DNA of 44,288 nt, taken from an uncultured Clostridia bacterium (GTDB lineage: Bacteria; Bacillota; Clostridia; Christensenellales; Aristaeellaceae). Location: assembly GCA_946627565.1 (NCBI GenBank), contig CAMOVR010000012.1, positions 1 through 44,288 of the forward strand, written 5' to 3'. Every line of letters begins with the position of its first letter. The stretch's first letter is position 1. The notes beneath the pieces are model-generated. The model was given only the letters and a program-made list of their open reading frames with translations. It was not told the DNA's origin and did no database searches. Shown piece by piece: positions 1 through 9,281 of this stretch. Position numbers and translations under genes: made by a program.

Positions 1-62
1 TCACCGGCGACTACACCATCCCGGCAGACACCTTCGGTGCCGCTGCCACGTCTGAACACTGA
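1..62 (+). CDS. 3' end of an unidentified gene (partial)
   Basis: Reading from base 3, an open frame of 19 codons ends at a TGA at 60-62, with the residues GDYTIPADTFG near its end. A stop followed 66 nt later by a strong gene on the same strand, with a hairpin in between, fits the tail of an upstream gene in the same direction. The beta-strand-like composition would suit the end of a glycosidase or beta-sandwich domain, but the piece is too short to assign. The other two plus frames are also open for a similar distance, so even the frame is uncertain. Confidence 0.35.
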   Translation, partial: TGDYTIPADTFGAAATSEH

Positions 63-73
63 TGAAATCTGAA

Positions 74-111
74 TGCCCATCCTCCGGAAGTCAGATCCCG
101 GAGGATGGGCA
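74..111 (+). promoter_or_regulatory. Perfect 14-bp inverted repeat upstream of the GH5 gene
   Basis: TGCCCATCCTCCGG (74-87) and its exact complement (98-111) are separated by 10 nt. No T-run follows, so it is not a typical terminator. The right arm contains two ATG codons (105 and 111) in frame with the GH5 gene and ends just before its ribosome binding site. It could be an RNA-stabilising or processing hairpin between two cistrons, or an operator. The structure itself is certain; the role is inference. Confidence 0.7.
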
Positions 112-128
112 TGGAAGAGGGAAGCGTA

Positions 129-1268
129 ATGGAGAAAATACTCGGAACAAATCTTGGTAACTGGCTGGTCCTTGAAAAATGGATGAGCCCCGGTATCTTT
201 GCATCTTCCGGAACAGAGGATGAAACCTGGCTGAACCGCAAAATGAAGCCGGACCAGCTTGCTGTACTGATGAAAGAGCACCGGGACAGTTATGTGACAG
301 AACAGGATTTTCAGTTCATTGCAGAAAATGGGCTGAATACAGTCCGCCTGCCTGTACCCTACTTCGTATTCGGTGACCGTCCGCCCTTTTCCGGCTGCAT
401 TGAATATGTGGATAAAGCCATGGACTGGGCAGAAAAGTATGGCCTGAAGGTACTTTTGGATCTGCATACTGTGCCCCACAGCCAGAACGGATACGACAAC
501 GGCGGCATCACCGGCGTCTGCAAATGGTGCAAATATCCCGACGAAGTCGAATTTGCCCTGACCGTACTGGAGAGACTGGCCCAGAGGTACGGCACACGGC
601 CTGGCCTGTACGGCATTGAAGTCCTCAATGAGCCCATCAGCTGGATTGTCTATGTAACAGCGCCTTCCACCGGTAAGGCTGAGGACAAGGAGGAAGCCCG
701 CGGGTCCGGTTATGTACCGCTCAGCTTTCTCCGTGACTTCTATACCCGGGCTTACCAGCGGATCCGTAAATATCTTCCCGAAGATAAGACCGTCGTATTC
801 CATGATGGCTTCCGGTGCACAGCATGGAACCGTTTTTTCCGTCAGTCAGGTTTCAAAAACGTCGCACTGGACACACACATCTACATCTTTGCCATGGAAA
901 ACTTCGTGCCCATCGCCAGGCCCTGGGTATACAGGATCTATCTGAATGCCTGCATGCACCAGGTGCGCAAAGCCCAGAAGGATATCCCGGTGATCGTGGG
1001 AGAATGGTGCATCTGCAACAAGTATGCCAACAACATGCCCCAGTCCGTCATGTCTCAGCAGGAGAGGACAGAAAAGCAGACAGCCAGGTACCGGGAAATC
1101 GCTGCCATGGAACTGAATGCCTGGCGCGAAACAGCCGGCTGGTTCTACTGGAACTATCATCTGCTGCGCGACCGTGAAACCCCAACTGACGAGAGCTGGA
1201 AAGAGAGCTGGGACCTGAGCCGGTGCCTGAAGAACAAGTGGCTGCAAAAAGGGGACTTCGTGAAATGA
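129..1268 (+). CDS. Glycoside hydrolase family 5 protein (exo-beta-1,3-glucanase-like)
   Basis: Predicted cytoplasmic retaining beta-glycosidase of 379 residues, a normal length for a single GH5 barrel. The N-terminus GTNLGNWLVLEKWMSP resembles the opening of exo-1,3-beta-glucanases. The acid/base is Glu168 in VLNEPISW and the nucleophile is Glu292 in IVGEWC; the strand motif DTHIYIF lies between them. There is no signal peptide, so the substrate is probably an imported oligosaccharide. I start at 129 because GAAGAGGGA lies just upstream; the earlier in-frame ATGs (105, 111) fall inside a hairpin arm. The stop overlaps the next start (ATGA), so it is translationally coupled to a sugar symporter and a GH30 enzyme. 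Family assignment is firm; the beta-1,3-glucan specificity is inferred from the N-terminal motif and context. Confidence 0.9.
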   Translation: MEKILGTNLGNWLVLEKWMSPGIFASSGTEDETWLNRKMKPDQLAVLMKEHRDSYVTEQDFQFIAENGLNTVRLPVPYFVFGDRPPFSGCIEYVDKAMDWAEKYGLKVLLDLHTVPHSQNGYDNGGITGVCKWCKYPDEVEFALTVLERLAQRYGTRPGLYGIEVLNEPISWIVYVTAPSTGKAEDKEEARGSGYVPLSFLRDFYTRAYQRIRKYLPEDKTVVFHDGFRCTAWNRFFRQSGFKNVALDTHIYIFAMENFVPIARPWVYRIYLNACMHQVRKAQKDIPVIVGEWCICNKYANNMPQSVMSQQERTEKQTARYREIAAMELNAWRETAGWFYWNYHLLRDRETPTDESWKESWDLSRCLKNKWLQKGDFVK

Positions 1269-2731
1269 GCAAAAAAAGCATCTGGGATCTTCCGGTTCTG
1301 AATTCCCGTACCGACAAAAAGAAGGTCACCCTGCCTGAAATGATCTTCGGCTATTTCCTCGGCCCGCTTCTCGTGCTGGCCATGACAAGTGTCGTCGCCA
1401 CCTATTACCTGACCTTCTACCGGACCTATGACGATGTGGTGGCTCAGGGCAATTTTCTGGTGCTCCTGCCCCTGATCAGTATTATCCCCATGGCACTGTC
1501 CAATATCATTGTCGGTATTGTTCTTGGCAGGACAAAGACCCGTCAGGGCAAGGCACGCCCGTTCATCCTGACAGCAGGGCCTCTGCTTCTGATTTCAGGC
1601 ATCGTCATGTTCGTGATGCCCTATTTCAGCCTCGGGTTCCGGATGGTCTGGATGGCCGTCACCTATAATCTGTTCGCAGCCATCGCCAATCCCATCTATT
1701 CCAATTCACATTACCTGATGGTCTCCCTTTCCACCCGCGATCTGCAGCAGCGGGGCAAACTGTCCGTGGTGGCCAACATTCCCGCCGTGGCCGGCAACGG
1801 CCTTATCTCCAGCATCCTGATGCCTGCCATCCTCAGCTGGATCAAAGCCGGGGAAGCACTGGGAGAAGGCAACCTTGTGGTACAGAACCGCTGGCAGCTG
1901 GTCATGATCCTGTTTGCGTCGGCCGCCTTCATCGGATGTCTTCTGGAGTATCTGTTTACCCGGGAGCGTATTACCGAGGAGGATATTCCGGATGGCACTG
2001 TGCAGGAGAATACCCGGACCATCTCTGCCCTGGAGCAGCTGAAGGCAGCCGCCAGTGACAGGTACTGGTGGATCATCATGATCTTCTACTTCCTGTACCA
2101 GGCCGGTGTCATGTTCAAGGGCGGCTATGTCTTCAACATTTTCTGCAACGATTTCTTCCCCTCGGCCACTGTTTTCGGTATGGAAATGACTGCCGAGGGC
2201 GTACAGTCCCTGATCGCCTTAATCGGCGGTATCCCGCTGGCAGCCGGCATGCTGTTTGCCTGGCCCGTGGCCAACAAAATGGGCAAGCGCAACTTTGTGA
2301 TGCTGGGCTGCGTGGTCTCCATTGCCGGCAGCATCGTCTGTCTGCTGGCTCCTTCCAGTTTCATCATCGTCACCATCGGTCAGATACTGAAAGGCTTCTC
2401 CTCTATCCCCGGTGCTTACATCATGATGGCTCTGTTTGCAGATGTCCTGGACCATCTTGAAGCAAAAAACGGATTCCGGGCAGACGGAATCTCCATGAGT
2501 GTCTATTCCACCATTCTGACCGTTGTCAACGGCCTGGCCGTTGCCTTCTTCAATCTCTTCTATGACGGCGGCGCCTTCAGCCACCAGCAGGTATCCAGCT
2601 TTTTCTTCCTGGGATTTGAAATCTTTGCTCACGCCATCCTCATCGTCGTACTGCTGCTTCTGAATGTGGAAAAGAACATCAAAGAGGAACAACAGCTGAT
2701 TGCCGAGCGCAAGAAAGGCACTTCAAAATGA
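1265..2731 (+). CDS. GPH-family sugar:cation symporter (MFS)
   Basis: A 488-residue polytopic membrane protein of the glycoside-pentoside-hexuronide:cation symporter family (melibiose-carrier-like). It shows about twelve hydrophobic segments, the cytoplasmic loop GRTKTRQGKARPFIL typical of GPH carriers, and a charged central loop near residues 235-265. It would import oligosaccharides or glycosides with Na+ or H+. The start is the ATG overlapping the GH5 stop, preceded by AAAAGGGG; an in-frame ATG at 1223 lies deep inside GH5 and is less likely. The stop overlaps the GH30 start (ATGA). Sitting between two cytoplasmic beta-glycosidases, it probably brings in their substrate. The family is clear; the exact sugar cannot be read from the sequence. 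Confidence 0.9.
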   Translation: MSKKSIWDLPVLNSRTDKKKVTLPEMIFGYFLGPLLVLAMTSVVATYYLTFYRTYDDVVAQGNFLVLLPLISIIPMALSNIIVGIVLGRTKTRQGKARPFILTAGPLLLISGIVMFVMPYFSLGFRMVWMAVTYNLFAAIANPIYSNSHYLMVSLSTRDLQQRGKLSVVANIPAVAGNGLISSILMPAILSWIKAGEALGEGNLVVQNRWQLVMILFASAAFIGCLLEYLFTRERITEEDIPDGTVQENTRTISALEQLKAAASDRYWWIIMIFYFLYQAGVMFKGGYVFNIFCNDFFPSATVFGMEMTAEGVQSLIALIGGIPLAAGMLFAWPVANKMGKRNFVMLGCVVSIAGSIVCLLAPSSFIIVTIGQILKGFSSIPGAYIMMALFADVLDHLEAKNGFRADGISMSVYSTILTVVNGLAVAFFNLFYDGGAFSHQQVSSFFFLGFEIFAHAILIVVLLLLNVEKNIKEEQQLIAERKKGTSK

Positions 2732-4071
2732 ACCGGATCCTCCAACTCTCCATGACCTATGGAAACGGGGCATGGGACCAGCATTTCCGCCAGTCCGTAC
2801 TGTTCCGTCCCGGCGAAACGGAAAACCGGGTCATAAACCTGTATCCTGAGGTAACCCGGCAGACCTTTGACGGCTTTGGCGGGGCCATCACAGAGGCGGC
2901 AGGCTCCGTCTATGCGCAGATGGACAGGCAGCAGAAGCAGGCGCTTATGGACGCGTACTTCAGGCCTGACCGGATGAATTACCGGTTCATCCGCATTCCC
3001 ATCGACAGCTGTGATTTTTCACTTGGCCAGTATGAAGCTTCATCAAAGCCCGATTTCAGTGACTTTTCCTTCTCCCGCGTGGAGCAGTCCATCCTGCCCA
3101 TGCTGGATGACGCTGAAAAAACGGCAGGCCGGAAGCTGTCCCTGATGCTCACCCCCTGGTCCCCTCCGTCATACATGAAAACCAGCGGCAGGCGCGACCA
3201 CGGCGGAAAGCTGCTGCCGGAATATGCAGATGTATGGGCTGAGTATATCTGCCGGTACATTCTCGAGTACAGAAAGCGCGGATACCTTGTGCAGGCCCTT
3301 TCCATACAGAACGAGCCCAAGGCTGTCCAGACCTGGGATTCCTGCATTTTTACCCCGCAGGAGGAAAAAGACTTCCTCATCCGTCACCTGCATCCTGCCC
3401 TTGGCAGGCACGGCCTCAGCGATATTCAGATCTTTCTCTGGGACCACAACAAAGAGCGCGTTTACGAATGGATGCGCAGTATTCTGGATGAGGAAACAGA
3501 CCAGATGGTAGCCGGTGCAGCCTTTCACTGGTATTCCGGAGATCACTTTGAGGCACTGGACCTGTGCCGCCAGCTGTATCCGGATAAAAAGCTCATCGTA
3601 TCAGAAAGCTGCATTGAGTTTTCCAAGTTCGATCCCCATGACGCCCGCAGTGCTGCACAGCTGCTGTGCCATGAGCTGATGGGGGACCTGAACCACGGTG
3701 TTTCAGCCTTCATCGACTGGAACCTGCTGCTGGATGAAAAGGGCGGGCCGAACTATGTGGGCAATTACTGCCTGGCCCCCTTCCTGTATGACACCGCGCA
3801 GCACAATCTGGTCCCGCATCTGATTTCCCAGTACTTTGAACACTTTTCCCATGCCGTCCGCCCGGGCGCGACTGGCATTGCCGCCACCAGATATTCAGAT
3901 GAGATCGAAGCAACCGCCTGGAAACAGCCGGATGGCACCCTGACAGGCGTGCTCATGAACCGGACAGGTGAAATCAGGCCCGTCTGCCTGCGGCTGGATG
4001 GCCTTGAAGCCGATCTCATGATGTACCCATTCTCTGTCGCTGATTTTTCTGTCACAGAGGAAACCGCGTAA
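2728..4071 (+). CDS. Glycoside hydrolase family 30 protein
   Basis: A 447-residue GH30 enzyme (glucosylceramidase / beta-1,6-glucanase type). The N-terminal TFDGFGGAITEAAG is the GH30 signature. The acid/base is Glu196 in LSIQNEPKAV and the nucleophile is Glu293 in IVSESCIEF. Other conserved pieces are LTPWSPPSYMKT and FIDWNLLLDEKGGPNYV. The C-terminal 70 residues form the small beta-domain usual in the family. There is no signal peptide, so it is predicted to be cytoplasmic. It is the last gene of a coupled operon with GH5 and a GPH symporter. With an exo-1,3-glucanase-like partner, hydrolysis of beta-1,6 branches of imported laminarin- or yeast-type glucan fragments is a reasonable guess. 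A beta-glucosidase or beta-xylosidase role is possible. Confidence 0.9.
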   Translation: MNRILQLSMTYGNGAWDQHFRQSVLFRPGETENRVINLYPEVTRQTFDGFGGAITEAAGSVYAQMDRQQKQALMDAYFRPDRMNYRFIRIPIDSCDFSLGQYEASSKPDFSDFSFSRVEQSILPMLDDAEKTAGRKLSLMLTPWSPPSYMKTSGRRDHGGKLLPEYADVWAEYICRYILEYRKRGYLVQALSIQNEPKAVQTWDSCIFTPQEEKDFLIRHLHPALGRHGLSDIQIFLWDHNKERVYEWMRSILDEETDQMVAGAAFHWYSGDHFEALDLCRQLYPDKKLIVSESCIEFSKFDPHDARSAAQLLCHELMGDLNHGVSAFIDWNLLLDEKGGPNYVGNYCLAPFLYDTAQHNLVPHLISQYFEHFSHAVRPGATGIAATRYSDEIEATAWKQPDGTLTGVLMNRTGEIRPVCLRLDGLEADLMMYPFSVADFSVTEETA

Positions 4072-4140
4072 TACAGCTCTGTACCTGGCAGATCGTCAGA
4101 GCCCTGAACGGAAAAGCAATTTACCGGGTACCGGTACATG

Positions 4141-4190
4141 AAATGCCCTTCTCTGCAAAAACCTGCAGGGAAGGGCATTTCTGCTCTGTT
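4141..4190 (+). terminator. Intrinsic terminator-like hairpin after the GH5-GPH-GH30 operon
   Basis: AAATGCCCTT at 4141-4150 pairs with AAGGGCATTT at 4171-4180; the inner part (TCTGCA / TGCAGG) adds pairs. It lies about 70 nt past the GH30 stop. The T-run is short (ATTT then CTGCTCTGTT), so termination strength is uncertain. Confidence 0.6.
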
Positions 4191-4497
4191 ACGTGAGAAA
4201 ACCGGACACCTTCCGAATCCCGCCTGCGTCATCTTTTCGTCCCTGACCAATCGCCCTCATCTGCCAGGCTGAAAATACAGACGGCAGGGGATCAGGAAAA
4301 CCGGCACACCATTCCACGCCCATGCCGAAAATTCTCAATGAAAGAACGCAGACCGTTCCCGGCAAACCCACAGCACCCGTACAAAGATCACAGTACCATG
4401 AAGAAAACATCACAATGCCTGACTGAGACATTCGGAAACTGCTTTCCGTCTGTCCGCTTAGCCCCGTAAAACTGACATGCCCACAGGAGGTACAGAC
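4191..4497. other. Intergenic stretch without a recognised gene
   Basis: Between the GH30 terminator and the RraA-like gene no frame looks coding; the minus-strand open frames here have low-complexity, shadow-like translations. I see no clear -35/-10 pair, riboswitch fold or repeat. The 3' end carries the ribosome binding site ACAGGAGG used by the next gene. Confidence 0.5.
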
Positions 4498-5192
4498 ATG
4501 AACACCCAGGAAGAAAACAGAAAACTGCTTGAACTTTACGCACCGCTTCGTGTGGCCGACGTCCGGGACGGAATGGACTGGCTCGGCTATCATCATTACG
4601 GCAGCCTTGCGCCGGACATCCGGCCTCTGTGGCGGACGCGGGCCTGCGGAATTGCCAGAACCGCACGTTACCTGCCATACGAAGGGCCGGCTCCCTTATT
4701 CCGCAGAGATGCTTACACGGAATGGAGCAACACGTATTACAACACCGTGGCGACCTATCCCTGGATGGAAAAGATTGAGGAAGGTGACTTCATTGTTCTG
4801 GATATGAGCGGTGTGGATGTCGGGCTCATGGGATCTGACAATACACTCACCTGCCTTAAAAGGGAGCCCATGGCATCGTCACCAACGGCGGCGGTATCCG
4901 TGATTCGGATGAATGCATTCTTCAGAAGGTTCCTGTATGGTGCAGGTTTGTTTCCCAGAAGATGGATCAGGCAAGGATACGTTTCAGTGAGATGGACATT
5001 CCCGTAGCCCTGGGCGGTGTTGCCATCCGCCCCGGGGATGTCATCGTTGCAGACGGGGATGGCGTCATTGCCGTGCCCCGATGTGCAGCAGAGGAAGTGG
5101 CCGTCTATGCCTCCCGCGAACTGCGCAGCGACAAGGAAAACCGCAGAGCAAAATACATGGCTCTCGGCTGGGAGCCGGATCACACCATGTAA
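4498..5192 (+). pseudogene. RraA-family aldolase-like gene, interrupted by a 1-nt frameshift
   Basis: The N-terminal half starts at 4498 after ACAGGAGGTACAGAC. It reads VADVRDGMDWLGY, then EEGDFIVLDMSGVDVGL and DNTLTCLKR, all RraA-like. After the run AAAAGGG (4858-4864) the frame is lost. The next frame reads HGIVTNGGGIRDSDE, VPVWCRFVSQKMDQ and IRPGDVIVADGDGVIAVP, the C-terminal half with the conserved Arg-Asp pair. Adding one G to the GGG run restores a continuous protein of about 231 residues with LKRGAHGIV at the junction. The family covers 4-hydroxy-4-methyl-2-oxoglutarate aldolases, oxaloacetate decarboxylases and RNase E regulators. No standard slippery heptamer is in phase, so a sequencing error or a recent mutation is more likely than programmed frameshifting. 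Confidence 0.8.
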
Positions 5193-5253
5193 ATGCATGG
5201 CATCGGATCCGCATTGAGCCTGAAAACAGGTACCTGGCACGATCACCCGAAAA

Positions 5254-5281
5254 AAAGGGCCGGCATTCCTGCCGGTCCTTT
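5254..5281. terminator. Bidirectional terminator between convergent genes
   Basis: AAAGGGCCGGCA (5254-5265), loop TTCC, TGCCGGTCCTTT (5270-5281). A-rich sequence precedes and T-rich sequence follows, so it can serve the RraA-like gene on plus and the large secreted-protein gene on minus. Confidence 0.8.
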
Positions 5282-5299
5282 CCGGTTTCCGGAGAACCG

Positions 5300-8200
5300 T
5301 CAGTTCCCCAGATTCACGCAGTACAGCGTGTCATTGCTCTTCAGGTTTGTCATAAGATAGCGGTGGTTGAACATCAGCCGCGTGTAACTGCACGCAGCGG
5401 TCTCATCCGGGGTTGCAGGCTGCACATACGTGCTCTCCAGCACCTGTTCCGGGTCCGCACTGGCCACCAGTCCGAGATGCTCACCAAAGGTCATCTCATC
5501 ATAGCGGCCCACACTGTTCATCAGGGCAGCCACCGGCTCCAGGTCAATGGCCGCCAGCAGGGATCCCACCGATTCCGTGACATCAATGTTTTCCCGTCCG
5601 TTCCCCATATACACACCCATGGTCCATCCATCGGTCAGGGGCCGTTTTTCCTCGATGGCCCCGGAATAGGATGTGTTGGGAATCACAATGACCCGGTATA
5701 TGGTCTCCGCCAGCGTCCATCCGTGTTCCCGCACGATCTGCTGCATGTCTGAGGACAGCAGGTCCTTTACAGGGATTGTCAGGGATGCCCCGGCATGAAT
5801 CAGGCTCATGGCGTCCACACCCATGCGGTCCAGATGCTCCAGGTTCTGCCAGTTCAGCTGCATGCAGCTGCCTCCCCAGAGTACATTCCCGCTGCTGTCT
5901 GTCACATACCCGTTATCCGTATTCAGCACCGGTTCGGTCCTCAGGCGCAGAAGAAGGGTTTCCCGCTCCCTGTCCCATCCCATGGACGGTGTGAAAATAC
6001 GGTTGTCATTTGCCTGTGTATCAAAAACAAGCCTTCCAATGGTACTGTTCCCGATTTTCAGCGTATCCCCGCTCTGCAGCGTAACGCTGAGTTTTCTCCC
6101 GTCCGGGCGTGTAATTTCCTGTTTGACCGGATGCAGTTCCTCACCTGTGCGCACCGCCGTATAGGACATATCCGCAAATTCGTCCCAGCCGGGCAGTATG
6201 GTGAAATCAGGGGCATCTTCAGAGAGGATGAGGGTGTAGTAGTCTTCTGCCTCAAGCAGGCCCGCATCAAAGGCATAATTGCCGGGGTCTTCCCCTTCTT
6301 CCCGGACAAGCTGACCCGTTACTTCATCGCCTTCCAGCAGACCCTCCACTGTATAGGCAAATTCCGGATCTTCCTCGCCCTCAATCTTCTCCTGATTGGG
6401 TTCAGGACAGACAATGGCCCGGATCCGTTCAATGCTGAAGCGCTCCTGCACTTTCCCGGCAAAGTACACGGCATTTCCTTCCGGAATGGTCACGGTCAGG
6501 GTGTAATCCCCTACTTTCCATGGCAGTCCGTCTTCGTCCAGTTCTTCCCCTGCATACGTGGCAGCGGCGCCTTCAGGCAGGGCGATGGGCAGCACGTAGG
6601 GCTTGCCCGTATAGGTTCTGTTCAGCCTGCCGGTAATCGAATACTCGGCCCGGTGCACATGCCTGTGCAGATCAGAGAATGTAAAGTCACCGGCGGTATC
6701 CGCGCTCAGGGCAGGGTTTTCCCCGCGGCCTGCAAAGACACGGAAGGTGACCACCATGCCTGCATCGATTCCCTCAAGGCGTACCACGCCGTTTTCCCCG
6801 TAGGCAATTGCGGCGCGTTCCACATAGGTATCCGGCAGATTACGCTCCTGCTGGGCCACGATATAGCTGACACCGGATACAGCCGCGTCTGCACAGGCAT
6901 ACCGGATTTCCATGGCTCCGTCACTGGTGTCACGGACAGAGATATCCGAGATCACCAGAGGCGGTGTGTTGTCCCTTGCCACCACCCGGTAGGTTTCCTG
7001 GCCGTCTGTTGCCGATAGTCCGCCTTCCAGGGGGATGTCCCACAGGGAGAGGGTTCCGTCATAATGGGTGATCCAGTCATAGGTCTGTGTCCCTATACTC
7101 ACCGTCAGACGCCGGTTCGCAAGAGGCTGGCCGGACCTGGAGAGTACCGTCAGCACCGTATGCTCCTGTTCGGGTTCCGGTACCAGTTTGATATTCCCCT
7201 TCAGGGTCATCCCCGGCAGATAAGCCTGCTGCTGCAGCAGGAGGCGTCCTGACATGGCCGTCAGGGAAAGGGTGTTCTCACCTGTCATGGAGATCACCGT
7301 TTCCGTGGATGTCATGGCGTTGTCTCCGGTGAAAGCCGCTGACAGATTCGTATTTTCCATCTTCAGGACGCATGCGGGATTGTAGAGCTGGAGATTTGAG
7401 CAGGCAATGCTCATGGTGCGGCCGTTTAGAATCAGCTGGCCTTCCGTGGCCCCGCCGTTTCCTTCCAGGGTGATGCTTCCAAGAGCCGGAGGAACAAATC
7501 CGCCATGCAGAACCGACTGGGGGAACGTCTGCCCTTCCCGGATAACCTGCAGGCTGAGACTGTCCTGGGAGGGAACCGCAATATACTGTTCCCCTTCGGA
7601 GAGGGCCGGCAGCAGCAGGGTACCGTCTGTCAGACGCAGGCAGGGGATCTCCTCACCGTCCAGCACAATCCGGACAGCGCCCTCTGCCGCCGCATAACCG
7701 GGATACGCAGTGTATCCGGGCGGCACCTGTTCAAACACGATGGTGCCGGAGACAAATGTAAGGTTTTCCGCTGAAGCACAGCTGATCTGCAGCTGTGCAT
7801 CCGCCTCAACGGAGGCAAAGCTCAGTATCCCGTCACCCCTGAGCACGGAGGGTTCCGTCACATGAAGGGTATAGGGCACTGTTGCCTGCAGCTGCGCAGG
7901 GTTCAGGGTGACGCCCCGCAGCTCCAGGGTCACAGAATCCGCTGTAATGATGTATACATTTCCGGTCTGGTCATCATCCACCACGCATCTCTCGCCTTCA
8001 CGGCAGATAATCATGCGCTGCACCGGCTCTTCCGCCGGTGTGGGTGAAGGTTCCGCCGAATATTCCGGCGGCGGTGTGACTGTCCCCTCCGGAGGCGGTG
8101 TGGGGCCGTCCGTATGGTCCGGCGACTCCGTATTCCGGCCGTCCCCGCTGCGCAGTATCACCAGGGAGCCGTTTTCCACGGAACCTGTCCAGGTGTATCC

Positions 8201-9256
8201 GGCACCGGGGTCTTCAAGATAAAGGTAGGCAGAGCCGTCTGCGTCAGGCATGGTGTAATCCAGGATCACACCTTCTTTAACAGCGCTTCCTGTCCCCTGC
8301 GCAGGGAACACATACAGGCTCTTTCCCGTACTCTCCGCAATTCCGGGGACCTTCCAGCTTCCGCCGGTAACCTGAATCCGGCTGGCGGTGTCCGGAGCAC
8401 AGACAATGGAAGCGGCGCTGCCGGCGCCGGATCCTGCCAGCACCAGGGTATTGCCGCCTGCCAAGGTGATCTGCTCCGCGCTGCACTGACCCCGGGTATG
8501 AAGCGTCACCGCGCTGCCCTGATCCAGCTGGATTTCCGAAAGGGAAGCTTCAGACAGAAGCAGCGTCACGCGTCTGCCCGCCCTGACTCTCAGGTTTCCC
8601 TTTTCTCCTGTAACCACATAGCTTCCGCTGCGGTACAGCACGGCATCCCCGTAGGACAGGTCCACCCGGCGGTTCTCCACCTGTTCAAGTCCCAGGGCAT
8701 CCTGGCGGTCCAGCAGCCATCTGCCCAGTTCGCACACCGGCAGATCCAGATCGTTGCTGTCTGCCAGAATATGCGGACAGCCTTCCCTCTGGCATGCAGG
8801 CGCCTGCTGGCAGTTGGGGTTTGCATGATTGCAGGCGGATTCATCCCAGGGTTCCTCTGTGGGCGTCTGTACAGGTGCTTCTGTAGGAGCCGCCGTGGGC
8901 GCTTCGGTGGGTGTCTCCGCAGGCGCTTCCGTTGGGGCCGCGGCAGGCGTCTGTTCAGGCGCTTCGGTGGGTGCCTCCGTGGGCGCTTCCGTAGGAGCTG
9001 CGGTGGGCGTCTCCGTGGGCGCTTCCGTGGGGGCTTCTGTTATAACAACGGTATCAAAAACGGCTTCAGGAATTTCTGCCGCTTCTTCCACCAGGGTATC
9101 CTGCACCGGCAGCTCTTCCAGAGGTGCCTCTTCCGGCAGGATCTCCTCCCCCCTGGCCAGGGTCATCCCCGGTCCCGGGAGAAGCATCAGGGCGGAAAGC
9201 AGCACACAGACGCACCGCCTGCATTCCGGAAGCCTCTTGTTTTCTCTCCTTTTCAT
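5300..9256 (-). CDS. Large secreted multidomain surface protein (1318 aa), function unknown
   Basis: A signal peptide covers residues 1-35 (basic start, then VCVLLSALMLLPG). An acidic stretch is followed by a TEAP/TETP/TAAP repeat linker at about 73-136. Next comes a small Cys/His patch at 142-162 (CNHANPNC, then CQREGCPH). Long beta-rich regions follow, with short repeating strands suggesting a beta-helix or stacked beta-sandwich. At about 882-1010 there is an MBG-like domain (YTGKPYVLPIALPEG, KVGDYTLTVTIPEGN). The last 250 residues form a separate globular part I do not recognise. There is no LPXTG or peptidoglycan-binding motif, so it may be released or held by an unknown route. The start follows GGAGGAG at 8-nt spacing. 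It is the third gene of an operon with an L,D-transpeptidase and CvpA, which favours a wall or surface role. Confidence 0.85.
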   Translation of the reverse strand: MKRRENKRLPECRRCVCVLLSALMLLPGPGMTLARGEEILPEEAPLEELPVQDTLVEEAAEIPEAVFDTVVITEAPTEAPTETPTAAPTEAPTEAPTEAPEQTPAAAPTEAPAETPTEAPTAAPTEAPVQTPTEEPWDESACNHANPNCQQAPACQREGCPHILADSNDLDLPVCELGRWLLDRQDALGLEQVENRRVDLSYGDAVLYRSGSYVVTGEKGNLRVRAGRRVTLLLSEASLSEIQLDQGSAVTLHTRGQCSAEQITLAGGNTLVLAGSGAGSAASIVCAPDTASRIQVTGGSWKVPGIAESTGKSLYVFPAQGTGSAVKEGVILDYTMPDADGSAYLYLEDPGAGYTWTGSVENGSLVILRSGDGRNTESPDHTDGPTPPPEGTVTPPPEYSAEPSPTPAEEPVQRMIICREGERCVVDDDQTGNVYIITADSVTLELRGVTLNPAQLQATVPYTLHVTEPSVLRGDGILSFASVEADAQLQISCASAENLTFVSGTIVFEQVPPGYTAYPGYAAAEGAVRIVLDGEEIPCLRLTDGTLLLPALSEGEQYIAVPSQDSLSLQVIREGQTFPQSVLHGGFVPPALGSITLEGNGGATEGQLILNGRTMSIACSNLQLYNPACVLKMENTNLSAAFTGDNAMTSTETVISMTGENTLSLTAMSGRLLLQQQAYLPGMTLKGNIKLVPEPEQEHTVLTVLSRSGQPLANRRLTVSIGTQTYDWITHYDGTLSLWDIPLEGGLSATDGQETYRVVARDNTPPLVISDISVRDTSDGAMEIRYACADAAVSGVSYIVAQQERNLPDTYVERAAIAYGENGVVRLEGIDAGMVVTFRVFAGRGENPALSADTAGDFTFSDLHRHVHRAEYSITGRLNRTYTGKPYVLPIALPEGAAATYAGEELDEDGLPWKVGDYTLTVTIPEGNAVYFAGKVQERFSIERIRAIVCPEPNQEKIEGEEDPEFAYTVEGLLEGDEVTGQLVREEGEDPGNYAFDAGLLEAEDYYTLILSEDAPDFTILPGWDEFADMSYTAVRTGEELHPVKQEITRPDGRKLSVTLQSGDTLKIGNSTIGRLVFDTQANDNRIFTPSMGWDRERETLLLRLRTEPVLNTDNGYVTDSSGNVLWGGSCMQLNWQNLEHLDRMGVDAMSLIHAGASLTIPVKDLLSSDMQQIVREHGWTLAETIYRVIVIPNTSYSGAIEEKRPLTDGWTMGVYMGNGRENIDVTESVGSLLAAIDLEPVAALMNSVGRYDEMTFGEHLGLVASADPEQVLESTYVQPATPDETAACSYTRLMFNHRYLMTNLKSNDTLYCVNLGN
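8849..9040. repeat. Degenerate tandem repeat encoding a TEAP-type linker
   Basis: About 190 bp of near-repeats of a 12-bp unit (GGCGCTTCCGTG / GGAGCTGCGGTG variants on plus) encode PTEAPTEAP / PTETP / PTAAP on minus. It is an in-frame protein linker; such tracts change length by slippage. There is no constant spacer, so it is not a CRISPR. Confidence 0.85.
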
Positions 9257-9281
9257 AGGCTTACTCCTCCGGTACCCCTGC

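Noticed and set aside
4858-4864. Programmed -1 frameshift in the RraA-like gene
   Set aside because: No in-phase X XXY YYZ heptamer, no clear downstream stimulator, and the family does not use frameshifting.
8849-9040. Possible CRISPR array in the repeated GC-rich stretch
   Set aside because: Units are contiguous, degenerate and in frame; there are no spacers.
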